From positions 503,538 to 567,537 of the forward strand of contig NZ_JAFEWF010000002.1 of NCBI RefSeq assembly GCF_017355835.1: 64,000 nt of DNA, given 5' to 3'. Under the pieces are notes generated by a model that saw only the letters and a list, made by a program, of their open reading frames with translations, did no database searches and was not told the DNA's origin. A program made the position numbers and the translations under genes. Position 1 is the stretch's first letter, and the number at the start of each line of letters is the position of its first letter. Of this stretch, positions 62,020-64,000 are shown one piece after another. The stretch is from Desertivirga brevis. GTDB taxonomy: Bacteria > Bacteroidota > Bacteroidia > Sphingobacteriales > Sphingobacteriaceae.

Positions 62020-62613
62020 ATGAAAAAAGCAATGTTGTTAGTTGTACTGACGGCCTTGATTTTGTCTTCCTGCTCATCTTATAATTATTATTCCTTAAAC
62101 AGTAACAAAGTTGATATTGAAAAATATCAAACCTATGCCTGGGTTCGCGGAAACGAGTCTAAACTGGATGATTATTATAAGAATGATATCGCAGAAGATA
62201 AGATTATAGATGCTGCAAGTACTGCACTAAATTCAAGGGGATTAAAATACGATGCAAAAAAACCTGATCTATTAATTCGTTACACTGCAGTAGTGGATAA
62301 TAAGTCGCGCACTGTTAATGATCCTATGTACTATCAGTACCCATCCCGGCTAGTGCCGAGAGTGGCATATGCACGTGGGAGGGCTTATTATTATTATCAA
62401 TATATGACACCGTTTCCAGTTTATGTAGGATCTGAAATGCGTAAGGAGGAATTTGAAGAAGGTAATATCGTTATCGATCTTATTGACCGCTCTACCTCTA
62501 AGGTAGTTTGGAGGGGAGTGGCTAAGGGAGAGGTAACTAATCCAGAAAAGGCAGTTAACGACATCCCGAAGGTTGTTTCGAAGATTTTTAATAAGCTTCC
62601 TTTGCAATCGTAA
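62020..62613 (+). CDS. DUF4136 lipoprotein
   Basis: 197 residues. Lipobox ILSSC, followed at once by the DUF4136 pattern: a Tyr/Asn-rich start (SSYNYYSLNSNKVDIEKYQT), YAWVRG, a helix with ALNSRGLKYDAKKPDLLI, the Tyr-rich middle YYQYPSRL, and IVIDLIDRSTSKVVWRGVAKG near the end. Probably an outer-membrane-attached lipoprotein; function unknown. GAAAGGG about 15 nt before the ATG is a possible ribosome-binding element. Own terminator. Confidence 0.87.
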   Translation: MKKAMLLVVLTALILSSCSSYNYYSLNSNKVDIEKYQTYAWVRGNESKLDDYYKNDIAEDKIIDAASTALNSRGLKYDAKKPDLLIRYTAVVDNKSRTVNDPMYYQYPSRLVPRVAYARGRAYYYYQYMTPFPVYVGSEMRKEEFEEGNIVIDLIDRSTSKVVWRGVAKGEVTNPEKAVNDIPKVVSKIFNKLPLQS

Positions 62614-62652
62614 AGGTTTCAATTCTGTTTATGTTGTAAATTTTTGTTTGCT

Positions 62653-62686
62653 AAGCCTGTACTTGTAAAGAGTACAGGCTTTTTTG
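62653..62686 (+). terminator. terminator after the DUF4136 gene
   Basis: A perfect 11-bp stem AAGCCTGTACT / AGTACAGGCTT with a 7-nt loop and a T run. Confidence 0.9.
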
Positions 62687-62786
62687 TATTAACTTTGGAA
62701 GAAAGGTCTTCATCTACATACTCCTATCGAAGTATTTCGAAGATTTTTACAGCTGTCAAAAAATTAAACTTAGATAGAAAAAGGTT

Positions 62787-63299
62787 ATGAAATTTATTTT
62801 AGTACTGATGCTGACTTTATTTGCAGCGCCATTAAAGTCAGTTTACGACTTCAAAATCAAGACCATTGACGGTAAGAATTTGAACTTGAAAAGTTTCAAG
62901 GGTAAAAAGGTACTTATCGTAAATACTGCTTCTAAATGTGGGTACACGCCGCAGTATGCAGATCTGGAGAAATTGTCGCAACAGTACAAGGGGAAGTTAG
63001 TGGTAATCGGGTTCCCCGCCAATAATTTTGGTGGCCAGGAACCTGGGGCAAATCCTATGATCAAAGAGTTTTGTCAGAAGAATTACGGTGTTACTTTTCC
63101 TTTAGCAGAAAAAGTAAGTGTAAAAGGTGAAGATATTGATGCGTTATTCAAGTATTTAACCACTGCTGAAAATCCTGATTTTACAGGTGATATTAAATGG
63201 AATTTTGAGAAGTTTTTGATTGACGAGAACGGAAAATTGATTCATAGGTTCCGTTCTAATGTTAAGCCAACATCACCTGAGTTAACTAAATATCTGTAA
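62787..63299 (+). CDS. glutathione peroxidase family (thiol peroxidase)
   Basis: 170 residues; a short hydrophobic leader (KFILVLMLTLFAAPLKS) suggests export. The catalytic tetrad is present: Cys in NTASKCGYTPQY, Gln in NNFGGQEPG, Trp and Asn in KWNFEKFLID. The active residue is Cys, not selenocysteine. The peroxide-reducing thioredoxin fold is complete, and a second Cys (EFCQKNYG) may act as resolving residue, meaning thioredoxin rather than glutathione could be the reductant. Monocistronic; the tRNA-Val unit follows. Confidence 0.93.
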   Translation: MKFILVLMLTLFAAPLKSVYDFKIKTIDGKNLNLKSFKGKKVLIVNTASKCGYTPQYADLEKLSQQYKGKLVVIGFPANNFGGQEPGANPMIKEFCQKNYGVTFPLAEKVSVKGEDIDALFKYLTTAENPDFTGDIKWNFEKFLIDENGKLIHRFRSNVKPTSPELTKYL

Positions 63300-63331
63300 A
63301 AAAGACGGTTGTAGATTATTTTAAAATTAAT

Positions 63332-63362
63332 TTTGGATAACTAATTTATGACTCTATATTTG
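63332..63362 (+). promoter_or_regulatory. Bacteroidota promoter of the tRNA-Val unit
   Basis: TTTG at 63332-63335 and TAtaTTTG at 63355-63362, 19 bp apart, a perfect match to the -33/-7 consensus. Transcription would start near 63369, about 37 bp before the first tRNA-like copy. Confidence 0.8.
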
Positions 63363-63405
63363 CAGCATGAAAACGGGGTGGTAGATTATCCATTCTAGAT
63401 CATAA

Positions 63406-63484
63406 GGGAGATTAGCTCAGCTGGTTCAGAGCATCCCGATTAACATCGGGAGGGTCATTGGTTCAGTTGACTAGTTCAAAAAAA
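63406..63484 (+). pseudogene. defective tRNA-Val-like copy 1 (79-bp unit)
   Basis: The first 28 nt, acceptor 5' strand plus D arm, are identical to the intact tRNA-Val. The anticodon arm is replaced by a perfect CCCGAT-TAAC-ATCGGG palindrome that gives no normal 7-nt anticodon loop, the T arm does not pair (ATTGG against GACTAG), and the 3' acceptor strand is missing, ending in an A run. It cannot fold as a functional tRNA. Confidence 0.7.
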
Positions 63485-63563
63485 GGGAGATTAGCTCAGC
63501 TGGTTCAGAGCATCCCGATTAACATCGGGAGGGTCATTGGTTCAGTTGACTAGTTCAAAAAAA
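63485..63563 (+). pseudogene. defective tRNA-Val-like copy 2 (79-bp unit)
   Basis: Appears identical to the preceding 79-bp unit and is directly followed by the intact tRNA-Val. Same replaced anticodon arm and missing 3' acceptor strand. Confidence 0.7.
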
Positions 63564-63638
63564 GGGAGATTAGCTCAGCTGGTTCAGAGCACCTGCCTTA
63601 CAAGCAGGGGGTCACTGGTTCGAACCCAGTATCTCCCA
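63564..63638 (+). tRNA. tRNA-Val (TAC), copy 1
   Basis: A complete cloverleaf: acceptor GGGAGAT/ATCTCCC, anticodon arm CCTGC CTTACAA GCAGG (anticodon TAC), T arm ACTGG TTCGAAC CCAGT, discriminator A. CCA is not encoded as such. Confidence 0.95.
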
Positions 63639-63648
63639 CAAAAAGTAG

Positions 63649-63672
63649 CCCTTCAGCGATTGAAGGGTTTTT
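63649..63672 (+). terminator. terminator between the two tRNA-Val genes
   Basis: Stem CCCTTCA / TGAAGGG with a GCGAT loop and five T. Confidence 0.85.
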
Positions 63673-63695
63673 CTTTCTAAAACATAATACCCGAA

Positions 63696-63770
63696 GGGAG
63701 ATTAGCTCAGCTGGTTCAGAGCACCTGCCTTACAAGCAGGGGGTCACTGGTTCGAACCCAGTATCTCCCA
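63696..63770 (+). tRNA. tRNA-Val (TAC), copy 2
   Basis: Same 75-nt sequence as the preceding tRNA-Val; anticodon TAC. It lies after a terminator, so it may depend on read-through or on a promoter I could not identify in the 23-bp gap. Confidence 0.95.
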
Positions 63771-63774
63771 CAAG

Positions 63775-63798
63775 AGCTGCAGAAATGCGGCTTTTTTT
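63775..63798 (+). terminator. terminator after the second tRNA-Val
   Basis: Stem AGCTGC / GCGGCT (one wobble), loop AGAAAT, then seven T. Confidence 0.85.
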
Positions 63799-63817
63799 AT
63801 TTTAGCCTTATCCGGAT

Positions 63818-64000
63818 ATGTATATCGTATACATTCTTTATTCCTCCTCCTTAAACAAGTATTATATCGGTAGTACCTCTAACTTGCCTGAGCGTTTAAG
63901 GAAGCACAATACCAAGCATAAAGGTTTTACTGGCGGTCCGTCGGATTGGGAGGTTGCTTTTATGGAGAAGTATGAAAGGAAAGAAGATGCGCTAAAGCGA
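63818..64000 (+). CDS. GIY-YIG family protein (3' truncated by window end)
   Basis: The first 61 codons are visible: YIVYILYSSSLNKYYIGST at residues 2-20 is the GIY-YIG motif, followed by RLRKHN with the conserved Arg and His, then WEVAFMEKYERKEDA. These are the small stand-alone GIY-YIG proteins (about 80-100 residues) common in Bacteroidota, often just after tRNA genes. Nuclease activity is presumed from the fold; cellular role unknown. The end lies beyond the window. Confidence 0.9.
   Translation, partial: MYIVYILYSSSLNKYYIGSTSNLPERLRKHNTKHKGFTGGPSDWEVAFMEKYERKEDALKR

Noticed and set aside
63406..63563. Functional tRNA-Val (AAC) or another tRNA in the two leading copies
   Set aside because: The AAC triplet can be placed only with an unpaired anticodon stem; the T arm does not pair and the 3' acceptor strand is absent.
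63775..64000. GIY-YIG gene as part of a mobile intron or intein in the tRNA locus
   Set aside because: Both tRNA-Val genes are intact and the ORF starts after a terminator; small free-standing GIY-YIG genes are common in this phylum.

Overview
The window looks like chromosomal DNA of a Bacteroidota bacterium, most likely Sphingobacteriales (Pedobacter/Mucilaginibacter-like). The evidence is the type IX secretion/gliding genes gldK-gldL-gldM-gldN, sprE/porW and gldB, a PorP/SprF-type outer-membrane protein beside a type-B CTD adhesin, an atp operon opening with atpZ/atpI-like genes and lacking atpD/atpC, a GSII-type glutamine synthetase, many lipoproteins, weak Shine-Dalgarno signals, and promoters of the Bacteroidota form TTTG-N19/20-TAnnTTTG before both tRNA clusters. 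There is no rRNA, CRISPR array, phage or recognisable insertion sequence. This placement is inferred from gene content, not from a database search.

Layout. 1-4021: S41 C-terminal processing protease (5' end outside the window), a small lipoprotein, and the GTPases Der and Era. 4041-4789: one tRNA transcription unit with three near-identical 221-bp copies of initiator tRNA-Met plus tRNA-Glu. 4874-6442: three unrecognised genes. 6768-11658: nitrogen / gamma-glutamyl region with GSII, a divergent gamma-glutamylcyclotransferase-like gene, a PuuA/GlnT-like ligase, an APH-like kinase and a HAD-IIA phosphatase; a (CA)10 microsatellite separates ligase from kinase. 11750-11955: a possible 47-residue membrane peptide whose start codon lies in a hairpin loop. 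11975-20101: LruC lipoprotein, two secreted esterases, an Anbu proteasome-like peptidase overlapping a transglutaminase-like gene, and small envelope proteins. 20192-24237: tesA-like lipase divergent from a YbbA/YbbP-like ABC exporter.

24616-32266 encodes a 2204-residue L-type-lectin adhesin with eight ~120-residue repeats and a type-B T9SS signal, followed by its likely PorP/SprF partner. 33222-38612: PAS/GAF signalling protein without a kinase ATPase domain, BamA/TamA-like protein, DUF4271 protein and HemD. 38945-43731: gldKLMN, the T9SS core and motor. 43762-50733 (minus): uvrC, PBP1A and sprE/porW. 50956-56938: atpZ, atpI-like, atpB-E-F-H-A-G, with a predicted hairpin in every intercistronic gap after atpE. 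57080-63299: aldo/keto reductase, small membrane protein, gldB, a beta-barrel protein, nadE, DUF4136 lipoprotein, glutathione peroxidase. 63332-63798: tRNA-Val cluster led by two identical defective tRNA-like copies. The window ends inside a GIY-YIG gene.

How the genes work together: GldK/L/M/N, SprE and GldB build and energise type IX secretion and surface display; the lectin adhesin and PorP/SprF protein are a likely cargo/partner pair. The best candidates for undescribed biology are the ligase-kinase-phosphatase-cyclotransferase neighbourhood (6.8-11.7 kb), the defective tRNA duplicates (63.4 kb), the hairpin series in the atp operon, and the hairpin-gated small ORF (11.75 kb).
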